Below, piece after piece: positions 55,634 to 64,000 of a stretch of DNA of 64,000 bases. Position 1 is the stretch's first letter. Every line of letters begins with the position of its first letter. The translations under genes and the position numbers were made by a program. The notes under the pieces are model-generated. The model saw only the letters and a program-made list of their open reading frames with translations, was not told where the DNA came from and made no database searches. Source of the DNA: Alteriqipengyuania halimionae (GTDB lineage: Bacteria > Pseudomonadota > Alphaproteobacteria > Sphingomonadales > Sphingomonadaceae); NCBI RefSeq assembly GCF_009827575.1, contig NZ_WTYR01000001.1:2267001-2331000 (forward strand). Reading direction: 5' to 3'.

Positions 55634-57024
55634 AGCGGGAGGCGCAGCCGGGCTTCGAGTCCGCCTTCTGGCCGGTTGCCCAGTCCCAAGGTGCCGCCAT
55701 GCTGCTCGGCAATCGCGCGGGCCAGCGTGAGGCCGAGACCCGATCCACCTGTGGTACGATTGCGCGAAGCCTCGCCACGTTGGAACGGCTCCATCATCGC
55801 AGCGATCCGATCTTCGGGAATGCCGGGCCCTTCATCGGCCACGTTCAACACCACCGCATCGCTATCGCGCACCAGCGAAACATGCGCGGAACCGCCATAG
55901 CGCAGCGCATTGTCGATCAGATTGCGCAAGGCCCGCGCAATCCAGGTCGGACGGAAAGCCCCCACTGCCCGCGCTGGCGCTTCGAGCGTGACCGGCTTGC
56001 CGCGATCCTCGTATTCCTCGACCACACTGGCGGCGAGCGCGGCCAGATCGAGCCGCTCGGGCACATCCACCGGCCGTCCTATCCGGGCCAGCGAGAGAAT
56101 GTCGTCGAGCATCCGGTCGAGCTCGGCCACGCCTGCGGCCATTTTCGTGCGCTGCTCATCGTCGCCCACGCTTTCGATCCGCACGCGCAAGGCAGCCAGC
56201 GGCGTCTTGAGATCGTGACCGATCGCGCCGAGCATCACGTCCTTTTCATCGAGCAAACCCGCAATCCGCGCTTCGAGCGCGTTGTGCGCTTCGATCAATG
56301 CCCGCACATCGGAAGGGCCTGAAGGCTCGAGAGCCGCCGTTTCCGATGGGCGCGCGGCGAATTCGCGCGTGCGCGTGGTGAGAGCGGCAAGCGGCCCAGT
56401 GATCCGCCGCAGCACGAAAAACAGCACGACGAACAGGGCGAGCGTGAGGATCAGCGTCTGCACGACAAGCCCGGCAATCGCGCGGCCATTGGTGCGGGGC
56501 GGTTCGGGCACGCGGACGACACGCCATTGCGATGTCGCGGTTTCACGAGAAACTGCGAGGAGCAGGGTATCGGGGACGGCGTCCGGATCTGCCCCCTGCC
56601 GGCGCGCACGCGCAGCGAGAAAACGCAACGCGTCGGCGTCCTGATCGACTCCTCGCCGGACGACCTGCAATTCGTGCGGCGCATACCCCTGCAAACGAAG
56701 AATGTCGCGCAGACGGTCTTCGATGGCTGTGGCGCGCGGCTCGTTAGCGCGGATCGGATTGTCGTCGCGCATCCGCGCGGACCTGCGACCGTTGCCCCGT
56801 CCGGCGCGCCGGCGCTCGCGCAGTCCCGGCGAAGGTTCGAACCGCCAGGCCCCGGGGCCTGGCGCGAGCAAGCGGAAGGCGAGCGCATTGGCCAGCGAGC
56901 TCTCCTGGCGTTCGACCTGCCCGCGATAGAGCAACGCGGCGTTGAACGCCTGCGCCGCCATGAGCGCCAGCGCAATCGCCAGCAGCACCTGCCCAAGCAG
57001 GCTGGAGGGCAGCCACCGCTTCAC
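55630..57024 (-). CDS. sensor histidine kinase
   Basis: A 464-residue inner-membrane kinase. Membrane helices at about 10-30 and 175-200 ([23 protein letters not shown]) flank a periplasmic region of about 140 residues, rich in Arg. HAMP follows; the HisKA site is [20 protein letters not shown] (phospho-His), with N-box [13 protein letters not shown] and G-boxes DEGPGIPED and [13 protein letters not shown]. It starts at GTG 57024, overlapping the regulator stop (GTGA). It pairs with the regulator upstream. Confidence 0.94.
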   Translation of the reverse strand: MKRWLPSSLLGQVLLAIALALMAAQAFNAALLYRGQVERQESSLANALAFRLLAPGPGAWRFEPSPGLRERRRAGRGNGRRSARMRDDNPIRANEPRATAIEDRLRDILRLQGYAPHELQVVRRGVDQDADALRFLAARARRQGADPDAVPDTLLLAVSRETATSQWRVVRVPEPPRTNGRAIAGLVVQTLILTLALFVVLFFVLRRITGPLAALTTRTREFAARPSETAALEPSGPSDVRALIEAHNALEARIAGLLDEKDVMLGAIGHDLKTPLAALRVRIESVGDDEQRTKMAAGVAELDRMLDDILSLARIGRPVDVPERLDLAALAASVVEEYEDRGKPVTLEAPARAVGAFRPTWIARALRNLIDNALRYGGSAHVSLVRDSDAVVLNVADEGPGIPEDRIAAMMEPFQRGEASRNRTTGGSGLGLTLARAIAEQHGGTLGLGNRPEGGLEARLRLPL

Positions 57025-57752
57025 CGGCCGGGTGTGAACCGGCGGATGTCGGCGGCAAGACGATAGCCTCCGCCGCGCACGGTCTGGATCAACTGCTCCT
57101 CACCCTCGCGCGCCATCTTGCGGCGAAGGCGCGACACTTGATTGTCGATCGCCCGATCGAACATGTGCTGTTCGCGCCCTTGCACGAGATCGAGCAGCCG
57201 ATCGCGATCGAGCACCTGACTCGAATGGTCGAGCAATGCCTTGAGAAGGCGGAAATCCGCCGTGGTGATCTCGACCAGCACCCCATCGGGATCGGTCAGG
57301 CGCTGGCGCGTGGGATCGAGCGTCCAGCCATCGAAACCATAGAGCGCCGTGTCACCTTCACCGACTGGCTCGTGGCGGTTCATCCGCCGTAGCACCGAGC
57401 GGATGCGTGCCACCAACTCACGCGGTTCGAACGGCTTGGTAACGTAATCGTCGGCCCCGATTTCGAGCCCGACGATCCGGTCGGTCGCTTCGCCGCGTGC
57501 GGTCAGCAGGATGGTCGGCAGGTCGCGCGCTTCGATCAGGTGGCGCGTGAGCGAAAGCCCGTCCTCGCCCGGCATCATGATGTCGACCAGCGCGAGATCG
57601 AACGCCATTTCCTGCAAGCGGCTCCGTGCCTGGGCCGCGGTGTCGGCCTCGGTCACGTCGAACCCCTGGCCGGAGAGATACTCCGCCAGGGGTTCGCGCA
57701 AGGTCGGCTCGTCGTCGACCAACAGGAGGTGGGGCACGCTTTCTTCGCTCAT
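57021..57752 (-). CDS. OmpR-family response regulator
   Basis: A 243-residue transcription factor. The receiver has the acidic pair in LLVDDEPTL, the phospho-Asp in LVDIMMPGEDGL (near residue 55), Thr in LLTARG and Lys in VTKPFEP. The winged helix is the OmpR/PhoB type (VLVEITTADFRLLKALLDHSSQVLDRDRLLDLVQGREQHMFDRAIDNQVSRLRRKM). It probably binds the tandem repeat upstream of the EF-hand gene. It is transcribed after the EF-hand gene. Confidence 0.95.
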   Translation of the reverse strand: MSEESVPHLLLVDDEPTLREPLAEYLSGQGFDVTEADTAAQARSRLQEMAFDLALVDIMMPGEDGLSLTRHLIEARDLPTILLTARGEATDRIVGLEIGADDYVTKPFEPRELVARIRSVLRRMNRHEPVGEGDTALYGFDGWTLDPTRQRLTDPDGVLVEITTADFRLLKALLDHSSQVLDRDRLLDLVQGREQHMFDRAIDNQVSRLRRKMAREGEEQLIQTVRGGGYRLAADIRRFTPGR

Positions 57753-57793
57753 AAATCTATCGGGTCCTGAGCGGTTGCCAGCACGCCCGCAAG

Positions 57794-58441
57794 TCAGCGC
57801 TGCCCGCGACGCTGGCTGCGCATCTTATCGCGCGCAGCCTTGCGCTCGGCGGCGGTCACCTGGCCGTCGCCATTCGCGTCCATCGCGGCAAAGCGCTTGG
57901 CATGGGCGGCTTCGAACTCGGCCAGCGTGATGCGCTGGTCACCGTTGGTATCGGCCTGTCGGAGCATCGCCATGGCCCCGCCGCGACCGCGCTTGCCACC
58001 GCGCTTCATCTTGCCGCGCCGCTCGCTGGCCTTTCCGCCCATTTTGGCCCGACCAGCATTGAGTTCTTCCTGCGACAGACCGCCGCTATTGTCGGCATCG
58101 AGGCGGGCGAAACGACGTTCGCTGCGCTGGGCGCGACGCTCGGCACGCTTCGCCTGGCGCGCTTCGCGCGCGGCCTGCATTTCAGCCTGCGTCACCTCGC
58201 CATCGCCGTTCGCGTCGATTCTCTCGAACCGCTTGGCCATGCGCGCGCTTCGATCGGCCTGATCGAGTACGCCATCGCCATTGACGTCGAGGCGTTGCCA
58301 CATCTTAGCCGCGCGGGCGTCATGGTCGGCCTTGGTAATCACGCGATCGGCGCCGGGGCGCGGCTGCGTACGGTCCTGGGCCTGGGCCGCGCCAGTCATT
58401 GCGAGCGCCGCCGCACCGAGTGTCAAAATCGTCTTTTTCAT
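57794..58441 (-). CDS. secreted EF-hand protein with five calcium-loop motifs
   Basis: A 215-residue exported protein (signal MKKTILTLGAAALAMTGAAQAQ) with five EF-hand loops: DVNGDGVLDQAD, DANGDGEVTQAE, DADNSGGLSQEE, DTNGDQRITLAE and DANGDGQVTAAE. The first ends in Asp rather than Glu. A basic Lys/Arg-rich stretch separates loops 3 and 4. It is the first gene of an operon with a two-component pair 41 bp downstream. Calcium binding is strongly suggested; the function in the envelope is unknown. Confidence 0.9.
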   Translation of the reverse strand: MKKTILTLGAAALAMTGAAQAQDRTQPRPGADRVITKADHDARAAKMWQRLDVNGDGVLDQADRSARMAKRFERIDANGDGEVTQAEMQAAREARQAKRAERRAQRSERRFARLDADNSGGLSQEELNAGRAKMGGKASERRGKMKRGGKRGRGGAMAMLRQADTNGDQRITLAEFEAAHAKRFAAMDANGDGQVTAAERKAARDKMRSQRRGQR

Positions 58442-58544
58442 CGTCATCGTCCTCTACACCGTCATGAAACATGGCCAGCGGACCGGGCCGGAGGGGGAAG
58501 ACGGGGGCAAAGCCCGATCCGCTGTCATCCCGTTCTAGGCCGCG

Positions 58545-58597
58545 CCTGTCACAGGATTATGCCCGAACGGACGGGATTTGTCGCAGATTGTCGCAGA
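58545..58597 (-). promoter_or_regulatory. OmpR-type tandem repeat and promoter of the EF-hand operon
   Basis: On plus, TTGTCGCAGA occurs twice in tandem (58578-58587 and 58588-58597), the 10-base spacing typical for OmpR-family dimers. Read on minus, the second copy ends in GCGACA, 17 bases before CATAAT (58561-58556), a good -10 match. A palindrome CCTGTCACAGG (58545-58555) follows. The EF-hand ATG is about 105 bases farther on. Confidence 0.7.
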
Positions 58598-58672
58598 CGG
58601 CACTCGGTGTTCATCCATTCGCAAGTTCGAGGCTGACGATACCCTTTCTACGAGCAGACGGGACGCTGCGGT

Positions 58673-60478
58673 CTACAGCGGGCGGCACTGCTCCTCGAGC
58701 CAGGCGAGATCATCGCCGTCGAGCTGCGGGGCGACGATCGCGCGCACTTCGGCATGATAGTCGTTCCACCAGGCGATTTCGCGGTCGGTCAGCAGGTCCT
58801 TGTTCACCAGCGTCCGATCGAGCGGGACGAAAGTGAGCGTTTCGAAACCGAGATACTTGCCCTCTGCCCCTTCGATCCCTGCGTCCTTCACGAGGATGAG
58901 GTTTTCGATCCGGATGCCGTATTCGCCCGGCTTGTAATAGCCCGGCTCGTTCGAGAGGATCATGCCTTCGCGCAATTCGGTCTCGGTCCCGGGGAAGGCG
59001 CCGCCGGGCTTGGAGATACGCTGCGGGCCTTCGTGCACCGAGAGGTAGCTGCCCACACCATGGCCGGTACCGTGGCCGTAATCGACGCCCGCCTGCCACA
59101 AATGCATCCGCGCCAGCACATCGAGCGCGCCGCCGCTGGTGCGATTGGGGAAGGTCGCGAGCGCGAGTTCGATATGGCCCTTCAGCACGCGCGTGTTGCG
59201 ATCCACCATCTCGGCGGTCGGCTCGCCCGGGCCGACCCAGACGGTGCGGGTGATGTCGGTCGTCCCGTCGAGATACTGCCCGCCCGAATCGCACAGGAAG
59301 ATGCTCGACGGCGGGATCGGGATATTGCTGTCTTCATCGACCTTGTAATGCGGCAGCGCGGCATGGCCGGCGGCGGCGCTGATCGTGTCGAAGCTGCCAT
59401 CCTTCAATTCGCCGGTCGCCTCGCGGAACTCCCGTAGTTTGGCGACGGCGGTCAGCTCGTCGACATTGCCCTTGGGCGCTTCGATCGAGATCCAGCGCAG
59501 GAATCGCGAGACCGCCGCGCCGTCGCGTGCCTGGGCGTCGCGATGGCCCTGCTGTTCGGCAGGCGTCTTGATCGCCTTGGGCAGGACGGCCGGATCGGCA
59601 TCGCGCACGACCTTCGCGCCGCCCGCGTCGAGCGCGTGGAAAATCCCGGCCACCGCGTGGTTCGGATCGACCGCCACGGTCTTGCCCTTCAGTTTTGCCA
59701 GCGCGGGCTGGAAATCCGCGCGATCGCGTACATGTACGGCATTGCCTAGATGCTGGGTCAGCTCGGGCGTGACCTTGTCGGGCGCGATGAAAAGTTCCGC
59801 CGTGCCATCGGCATGGGCGAGCACGTAGGAAAGCGCGACCGGGGTGTTCGAAATGTCGGCCCCGCGCATGTTGAGCAGCCAGGCAACCGAATCGAGTGCG
59901 GTGACGACGGTGGCGTCGTAGCCTTCGGACTTGAGCCAGTCGGCGACTTCGGAGCGCTTGTCCGAGCTCGAGCGCCCGGCATAGGCATCGTCATGCGGGA
60001 CGGCGGGGGCGAGCGAGGGTTGCGGGCGATCGGCCCACACCGCGTCGATCGGATTGCCGTCGACCGCGACCAGTTCGATGCCCTTCTTGGCGAACAGCTT
60101 TTCCGCCGCTTCGGCCCATTCGACCCCGTGGAGCCACGAATCGTATCCGATCCGTGCGCCCTTTTCGGCATGCTCGGCGATCCACTTGGCCGGCGAGGTC
60201 GCCGGGACGTCTTCATAATCGAACAGATTGCCGTCGACCTGCTCGCGCACCTGCACGGTGTAACGGCCATCGGTGAACATCGCCGCGCGATCCTGCATCA
60301 CGACGGCCGACCCGGCGCTGCCGCCGAAGCCGGTCAGCCAGGCGAGGCGCTGGGCGTATTCGCCGACATATTCGCTCATATGCTCGTCCGAAATCGGCAC
60401 CACAAACCCATCGAGCCCCCGTCGCTTCAATTCCTCGCGCAGGGCGGAGAGACGGGCTTCGTGGGTTTGCATCAGCAT
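58673..60478 (-). CDS. pepP: Xaa-Pro aminopeptidase P
   Basis: A metallopeptidase removing N-terminal residues before proline. 601 residues, the three-domain (APP1-like) form: two creatinase-like N-terminal domains and a catalytic M24 domain. The metal ligands are in LCDSGGQYLDGTTDITRTVW (two Asp), YGHGTGHGVGSYLSVHEGPQ (His), GMILSNEPGYY (Glu) and YGIRIENL (Glu). Starts at ATG 60478 and has no signal peptide. It ends 230 bp from the EF-hand gene. Confidence 0.94.
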   Translation of the reverse strand: MLMQTHEARLSALREELKRRGLDGFVVPISDEHMSEYVGEYAQRLAWLTGFGGSAGSAVVMQDRAAMFTDGRYTVQVREQVDGNLFDYEDVPATSPAKWIAEHAEKGARIGYDSWLHGVEWAEAAEKLFAKKGIELVAVDGNPIDAVWADRPQPSLAPAVPHDDAYAGRSSSDKRSEVADWLKSEGYDATVVTALDSVAWLLNMRGADISNTPVALSYVLAHADGTAELFIAPDKVTPELTQHLGNAVHVRDRADFQPALAKLKGKTVAVDPNHAVAGIFHALDAGGAKVVRDADPAVLPKAIKTPAEQQGHRDAQARDGAAVSRFLRWISIEAPKGNVDELTAVAKLREFREATGELKDGSFDTISAAAGHAALPHYKVDEDSNIPIPPSSIFLCDSGGQYLDGTTDITRTVWVGPGEPTAEMVDRNTRVLKGHIELALATFPNRTSGGALDVLARMHLWQAGVDYGHGTGHGVGSYLSVHEGPQRISKPGGAFPGTETELREGMILSNEPGYYKPGEYGIRIENLILVKDAGIEGAEGKYLGFETLTFVPLDRTLVNKDLLTDREIAWWNDYHAEVRAIVAPQLDGDDLAWLEEQCRPL

Positions 60479-60622
60479 GGGTCGGGACTCGCTTTCGTGA
60501 ATTCGTGTTTACGACAATATAGGGCATCGAACCGCCGCTCGCCACCGAAGTCGCTTTACGCCGCGCGAGGCGCTCATTAGCGTCGCGCCAGAAGCGGCCG
60601 ACAGGTCGCAGGAGACCTTCGC

Positions 60623-62791
60623 TTGAACAGAATGCTCGCCCTTGCTGCCACGCTTGCCGCATGGCTCCCTGCCCCGCTGATGGCGCAGGCCGACCAGACA
60701 TCCAAGGATACCGAATTGACCGAGACCCCCAGCGCGCCTCCGGTGGCGGAAAAGCGCGATTACGAATATTCGCGCCACGGCATCACGATCGCCGATCCCT
60801 ATCACTGGCTGAAGGACCAATCCTATCCGAAGGTCGATGACGAGGATGTGCTCGATTACCTGAAAGCGGAAAACGCCTGGTTCGAGGCCAATATGGCCCC
60901 GCACAAAGAGCTGGTCGACACGCTGTTCGAAGAGATGAAGGGGCGTATCAAGGAAGACGATACCTCGGTGCCGCAGAAGGACGGCGATTTCCTCTACTGG
61001 ACCGAGTTCGAGCAGGGGAAGGAATACCGACAATGGTATCGCCGCCCCGTCGCCGGGGGTGACGCTGAGCTGATCCTCGACGAGAACGAGCTGGCCGAGG
61101 GCAAGGAATATTTCCGCCTCGGCGCGTTCAGCGTCAGCCAGAACGGGCGCTATCTCGCCTACAGTTTCGACGACAACGGCTCCGAACGCTTTACCGCGCG
61201 GATCAAGGATCTCGAAACCGGCAAATTGCTTCCCGACACGATCCCCGAAACGCTCTCCAGCCTCGTCTGGGTCGCGGGCGACAAGGGGCTCGTCTATGGC
61301 AAGGCCAATGCCAATTGGCGGACCGACAATGCCCGTCTCCACTGGATCGGCCAGAGCGCCGAGGACGATATCGAGCTCTACAGGGAGGAGGATGACGGCT
61401 TCCGCGTCGGCGCCGGGCTTTCCGCGCAGGACGACTGGCTGGTGATCGCGACGGGCGACAACGAGACGAGCGAAGTCCGCCTGGTGCGCGCCGACGATCC
61501 GACCGGCGAGCAGATCATGGTCAAGCCGCGCGAAAAGGGCGTTGAGTACGATGTCGATGTGCGCGACGGGACACTGTTCGTTCACACCAATGACGAGCAC
61601 GTGAATTTCCGCCTCGCCACCGCTGCACTCGAGGCGCCGGGCGCATGGACCACGCTGATCCCCGGATCGGACGAGTTTTATCTTACCGACGTCGCGCTGT
61701 TCAAGGATTTCTACGTCACCGAAGGCCGCCTGGCCGGCCTCGATCAGGTGCAGATCCGCGACTATTCCGACCCTTCGCAAATCCGCCCCATCGCCTTCCC
61801 CGAGGCGAGCTACGATGCGGGCCTGTCGAACAATCCCGAATACGATGCCGACCGGTTGCGACTGGCCTATGAAAGCATGGTCACGCCCGACAGCGTCTAT
61901 GATTATCACCTCGGCGACGGGTCGCTCGAACTGCTGAAAGAACAGGAAATCCCGAGCGGCTACGACAAGGATCTCTACCGCACCGAGCGGGTGGAGATCA
62001 CCGCGCGCGACGGCACGAAAATCCCCATCAGCATCGTGATGCGCAAGGATCGCGCCGAAGGCCCCGGCCCGCTCCACCTCTATGCCTATGGCGCATACGG
62101 CTATGCGGTGCCGCCGGGCTTCTCGACCACGCGCCTCAGCCTCGTCGATCGCGGCTTCGCCTATGCCATCGCGCATATCCGCGGCGGCGACGATCTGGGC
62201 CGCAACTGGTATCTCCAGGGCAAGCTCAACGAGCGCGCCAACACGTTCAACGATTTCGTCGACGTCGCGAAAGGCCTCGCCGATCTCGGCTATACCGAGA
62301 AGGGCAAGATCACCGCGAGCGGCGGTTCGGCAGGTGGCGAACTGATGGGCGTGATCGTCAATACCGATCCCGATCTGTGGGGCGCGGTGGTGGCGCATGT
62401 GCCGTTCGTCGACGTGCTCAACACCATGCTCGATGAATCGCTGCCGCTGACGCCGGGCGAATGGCCCGAATGGGGCGACCCGATCACCAGCAAGCAGGCC
62501 TTCGCCTATATCCTCAGCTACAGCCCATACGATCAGGTGGTGGCGCAGGATTACCCGCCCATGCTGGTCACCGCCGGGCTCAACGACCCGCGCGTCACCT
62601 ATTGGGAGCCGGCCAAATGGGTTGCCAAGCTGCGCGACCGTAAAGGCGACGACAACACGCTGCTGCTCAAGACCAATATGGGTGCGGGCCATGGCGGCAA
62701 ATCCGGACGTTTTCAGTCGATCTACGAGGTGGCGGAAGAATTCGCCTTCATCCTGTGGCAGATGGGCATGACCCAGAACGCAGCGGAGTAA
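60623..62791 (+). CDS. ptrB: oligopeptidase B-like serine peptidase (S9A)
   Basis: A prolyl-oligopeptidase-family enzyme of 722 residues. TTG 60623 follows AGGAGA at good distance and gives a signal peptide (MNRMLALAATLAAWLPAPLMAQA); an ATG lies three codons in. The N-terminal beta-propeller begins YSRHGITIADPYHWL. The catalytic triad is Ser in TASGGSAGGELMG, Asp in LVTAGLNDPRVTYWEP, and His in TNMGAGHGGKSGR. Oligopeptidase B prefers basic residues; the exact specificity is inferred. It is probably periplasmic. Confidence 0.92.
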   Translation: MNRMLALAATLAAWLPAPLMAQADQTSKDTELTETPSAPPVAEKRDYEYSRHGITIADPYHWLKDQSYPKVDDEDVLDYLKAENAWFEANMAPHKELVDTLFEEMKGRIKEDDTSVPQKDGDFLYWTEFEQGKEYRQWYRRPVAGGDAELILDENELAEGKEYFRLGAFSVSQNGRYLAYSFDDNGSERFTARIKDLETGKLLPDTIPETLSSLVWVAGDKGLVYGKANANWRTDNARLHWIGQSAEDDIELYREEDDGFRVGAGLSAQDDWLVIATGDNETSEVRLVRADDPTGEQIMVKPREKGVEYDVDVRDGTLFVHTNDEHVNFRLATAALEAPGAWTTLIPGSDEFYLTDVALFKDFYVTEGRLAGLDQVQIRDYSDPSQIRPIAFPEASYDAGLSNNPEYDADRLRLAYESMVTPDSVYDYHLGDGSLELLKEQEIPSGYDKDLYRTERVEITARDGTKIPISIVMRKDRAEGPGPLHLYAYGAYGYAVPPGFSTTRLSLVDRGFAYAIAHIRGGDDLGRNWYLQGKLNERANTFNDFVDVAKGLADLGYTEKGKITASGGSAGGELMGVIVNTDPDLWGAVVAHVPFVDVLNTMLDESLPLTPGEWPEWGDPITSKQAFAYILSYSPYDQVVAQDYPPMLVTAGLNDPRVTYWEPAKWVAKLRDRKGDDNTLLLKTNMGAGHGGKSGRFQSIYEVAEEFAFILWQMGMTQNAAE

Positions 62792-62800
62792 TCAGCGCTC

Positions 62801-63379
62801 ATGAAGAAAATCGTCGCCCTGATCCTGGCGCTTGCCGTGCTTGTCGGCGGGTGGTGGTACGCCTCCCCGCTGATGGCGCTCGATGGACTGCGCGATGCCG
62901 CGCAAACGGGTAATGCGGCGGAACTCGAGGAGCGGGTCGATTTCGCCCGCTTGCGTGAATCGATCAAAGGCCAGCTGCGCACCGCGCTTGCCGAAGCGAC
63001 ATCGTCCGAAGACGGCGCGTTGGGCGCGGTTGCAGGAGCGGCGCTTGGCCTTGGCGTCGGCGACCGGATCGTCGATGGCATGGTAACGCCGGAATGGGTC
63101 ACGGACGCCGTGTCCAAGGGCACGAAAGCCCGTCAGGCGATCGAACCCGCTCCCGGCTCGCAAGCGGACCAGCAATCGGACAATTTGGGACCGCGCTCCG
63201 CCAGAGCGAGTGACGCGATGTCCTACGATATCCGTCGCACTGGCTTTTCGAGCTTCCAGGTCGCCACGGCGAATGCCGACGGTGCCGCCGGGCCGACCCT
63301 GCTGTTCGAGCGCGATGGGCTGGGCTGGGACCTGGTCGGCATCGAGATGAAGCCGTCCGAACTGATCCCGCGTATCTGA
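62801..63379 (+). CDS. DUF2939 protein
   Basis: A 192-residue protein with an N-terminal hydrophobic anchor or signal (MKKIVALILALAVLVGGWWYASP), followed by MALDGLRDAAQTGNAAELEERVDFARLRESIKGQL, the DUF2939 pattern. The end is a small beta-rich part (YDIRRTGFSSFQVATAN...LLFERDGLGWDLVGIEM). It starts nine bases after ptrB and is probably co-transcribed. Function unknown. Confidence 0.86.
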   Translation: MKKIVALILALAVLVGGWWYASPLMALDGLRDAAQTGNAAELEERVDFARLRESIKGQLRTALAEATSSEDGALGAVAGAALGLGVGDRIVDGMVTPEWVTDAVSKGTKARQAIEPAPGSQADQQSDNLGPRSARASDAMSYDIRRTGFSSFQVATANADGAAGPTLLFERDGLGWDLVGIEMKPSELIPRI

Positions 63380-63384
63380 CAAGC

Positions 63385-63801
63385 ATGGCGGACAACCGCT
63401 TCACCCTGGCCTTTACCGCCGCGCCCGAGCACATCGACGAGCTCGGCCACGTCAATAATGCCGTCTGGGTGCGCTGGATCCAGGACGTCGCGACCAGCCA
63501 TTGGGACAAGGTCGCGCGGCCAGAGGATCGCGCCGCCTATGTCTGGATGGTGACGCGACACGAGATCGATTATCGCGGCAATGTGTCCGAAGGCGAGACC
63601 GTGACCGCCGAGACCTTTATCCCTGCGCCGCCCAAGGGTGCGCGGTTCGATCGCCGGGTCGATTTCCGCAATGCCGAAGGCAAGGTGGTGGTCAGCGCCA
63701 ACACGACTTGGGCGATGATCGACAAGGCCAGCGGCCGCCCGCAGCGCGTTCGTCTCGACATAGCCGCGCCCTTCGAACCGTTCGGCGAACCGACCGACTG
63801 A
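63385..63801 (+). CDS. acyl-CoA thioesterase, 4HBT family
   Basis: A 138-residue hot-dog thioesterase. FTAAPEHIDELGHVNNAVWVRWIQDVATSHW contains the 4-hydroxybenzoyl-CoA thioesterase-type active segment (Asp-x-x-Gly-His-Val-Asn-Asn), and the middle strand reads HEIDYRGNVSEGETVTAETFIPA. Length is normal. It starts five bases after the DUF2939 gene. The acyl substrate is not predictable. It stops seven bases before the convergent hemN-like end. Confidence 0.9.
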   Translation: MADNRFTLAFTAAPEHIDELGHVNNAVWVRWIQDVATSHWDKVARPEDRAAYVWMVTRHEIDYRGNVSEGETVTAETFIPAPPKGARFDRRVDFRNAEGKVVVSANTTWAMIDKASGRPQRVRLDIAAPFEPFGEPTD

Positions 63802-63807
63802 CGACGG

Positions 63808-64000
63808 TCATACCGCCGAGCTGAAGCGACGCTGCGATTCGGCGCGGTATGGATCGAACAGCGCTGCGATGGTGCGCGCATAGGGCAGGCCTTCGGTCTC
63901 GATCGCAAGCCGCTCGCCTTCCAGCGTCGCGAATCCGCGCTCGACGAACACCGCAAGCCGGTCCTGCACTTCCGCCAGCAGGCGATGGGGCACCGTCGCC
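63808..64000 (-). CDS. hemN: 3' end of hemN-like coproporphyrinogen III oxidase (partial)
   Basis: Only the last 64 codons are in the window; the gene runs off the right edge. The C-terminus (AEVQDRLAVFVERGFATLEGERLAIETEGLPYARTIAALFDPYRAESQRRFSSAV) matches the end of oxygen-independent coproporphyrinogen III oxidase, a radical-SAM enzyme of heme synthesis. The Met-like codon (GTG 63993) is internal and not the start. The Cys cluster that would prove the family lies outside the window. Confidence 0.8.
   Translation of the reverse strand, partial: ATVPHRLLAEVQDRLAVFVERGFATLEGERLAIETEGLPYARTIAALFDPYRAESQRRFSSAV

Overview
The window is a gene-dense, GC-rich stretch of a bacterial chromosome. The genes present suggest an alphaproteobacterium of the order Sphingomonadales, most likely an Erythrobacter-like member of Erythrobacteraceae. 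Pointers are the order DUF3576 lipoprotein-leuS-lptE-holA, a cobalamin methionine synthase split into two genes, polyhydroxybutyrate (PHB) genes, exosortase A-associated glycan genes, frequent ATGA/GTGA overlaps, and short TTG/GTG-started genes. This placement is inference from gene content. I saw no tRNA, rRNA, CRISPR array, integrase or transposase.

Layout: 0.1-2.7 kb holds envelope precursor genes (galU and murA, divergent). 2.7-6.5 kb is a minus-strand group: a lipoprotein with a probable TIM-barrel, a ribbon-helix-helix (RHH) protein, a secreted alpha/beta hydrolase, phaB and an unknown exported protein. 6.8-13.2 kb combines translation, replication and LPS transport: DUF3576 lipoprotein, leuS, lptE and holA on plus, facing rnd-lptC-lptA on minus. 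13.3-19.6 kb has ung, an acidic membrane protein and an exosortase A-associated exopolysaccharide group (glycosyltransferase, phosphatase-like protein, O-antigen-ligase-like protein). 19.6-22.7 kb holds acyl-CoA/PHB genes (MaoC hydratase, thiolase, phaZ). 22.8-28.5 kb has an ABC exporter, an M13 peptidase, uppP and small membrane or lipoproteins. 28.6-34.1 kb has phhA, ppk2, rpmG, lolA, a possible small RNA, xthA, ribA and an acetyltransferase.

34.1-36.3 kb is a beta-helix protein plus a compact RHH/SPFH operon behind a 26-bp AT-rich palindrome. 36.3-44.8 kb carries recQ and a tightly overlapping methionine operon (ArsR-methyltransferase, metF, metH part 1, GNAT, metH part 2, GNAT) behind a 12+12 bp inverted repeat. 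44.9-51.1 kb has two small lipoproteins and a beta-oxidation-like operon (SDR, acyl-CoA dehydrogenase, class III CoA-transferase, thiolase, MaoC-type hydratase) with a large hairpin element inside it. 51.1-55.6 kb has arfB, an RluA-type synthase, a pabB-pabC fusion and a HerA-like ATPase. 55.6-58.6 kb is an EF-hand protein / response regulator / histidine kinase operon with a 10-bp tandem repeat at its promoter. 58.7-64 kb has two proline-directed peptidases (pepP, ptrB), a DUF2939 protein, a thioesterase and the 3' end of a hemN-like gene.

The best leads are regulatory and architectural rather than a single exotic gene: the SPFH/RHH palindrome, the ArsR-methyltransferase methionine operon with an acetyltransferase inside the split metH, the Mct/Meh-like acyl-CoA operon, the possible RNA before xthA, and the two intergenic hairpin repeats.
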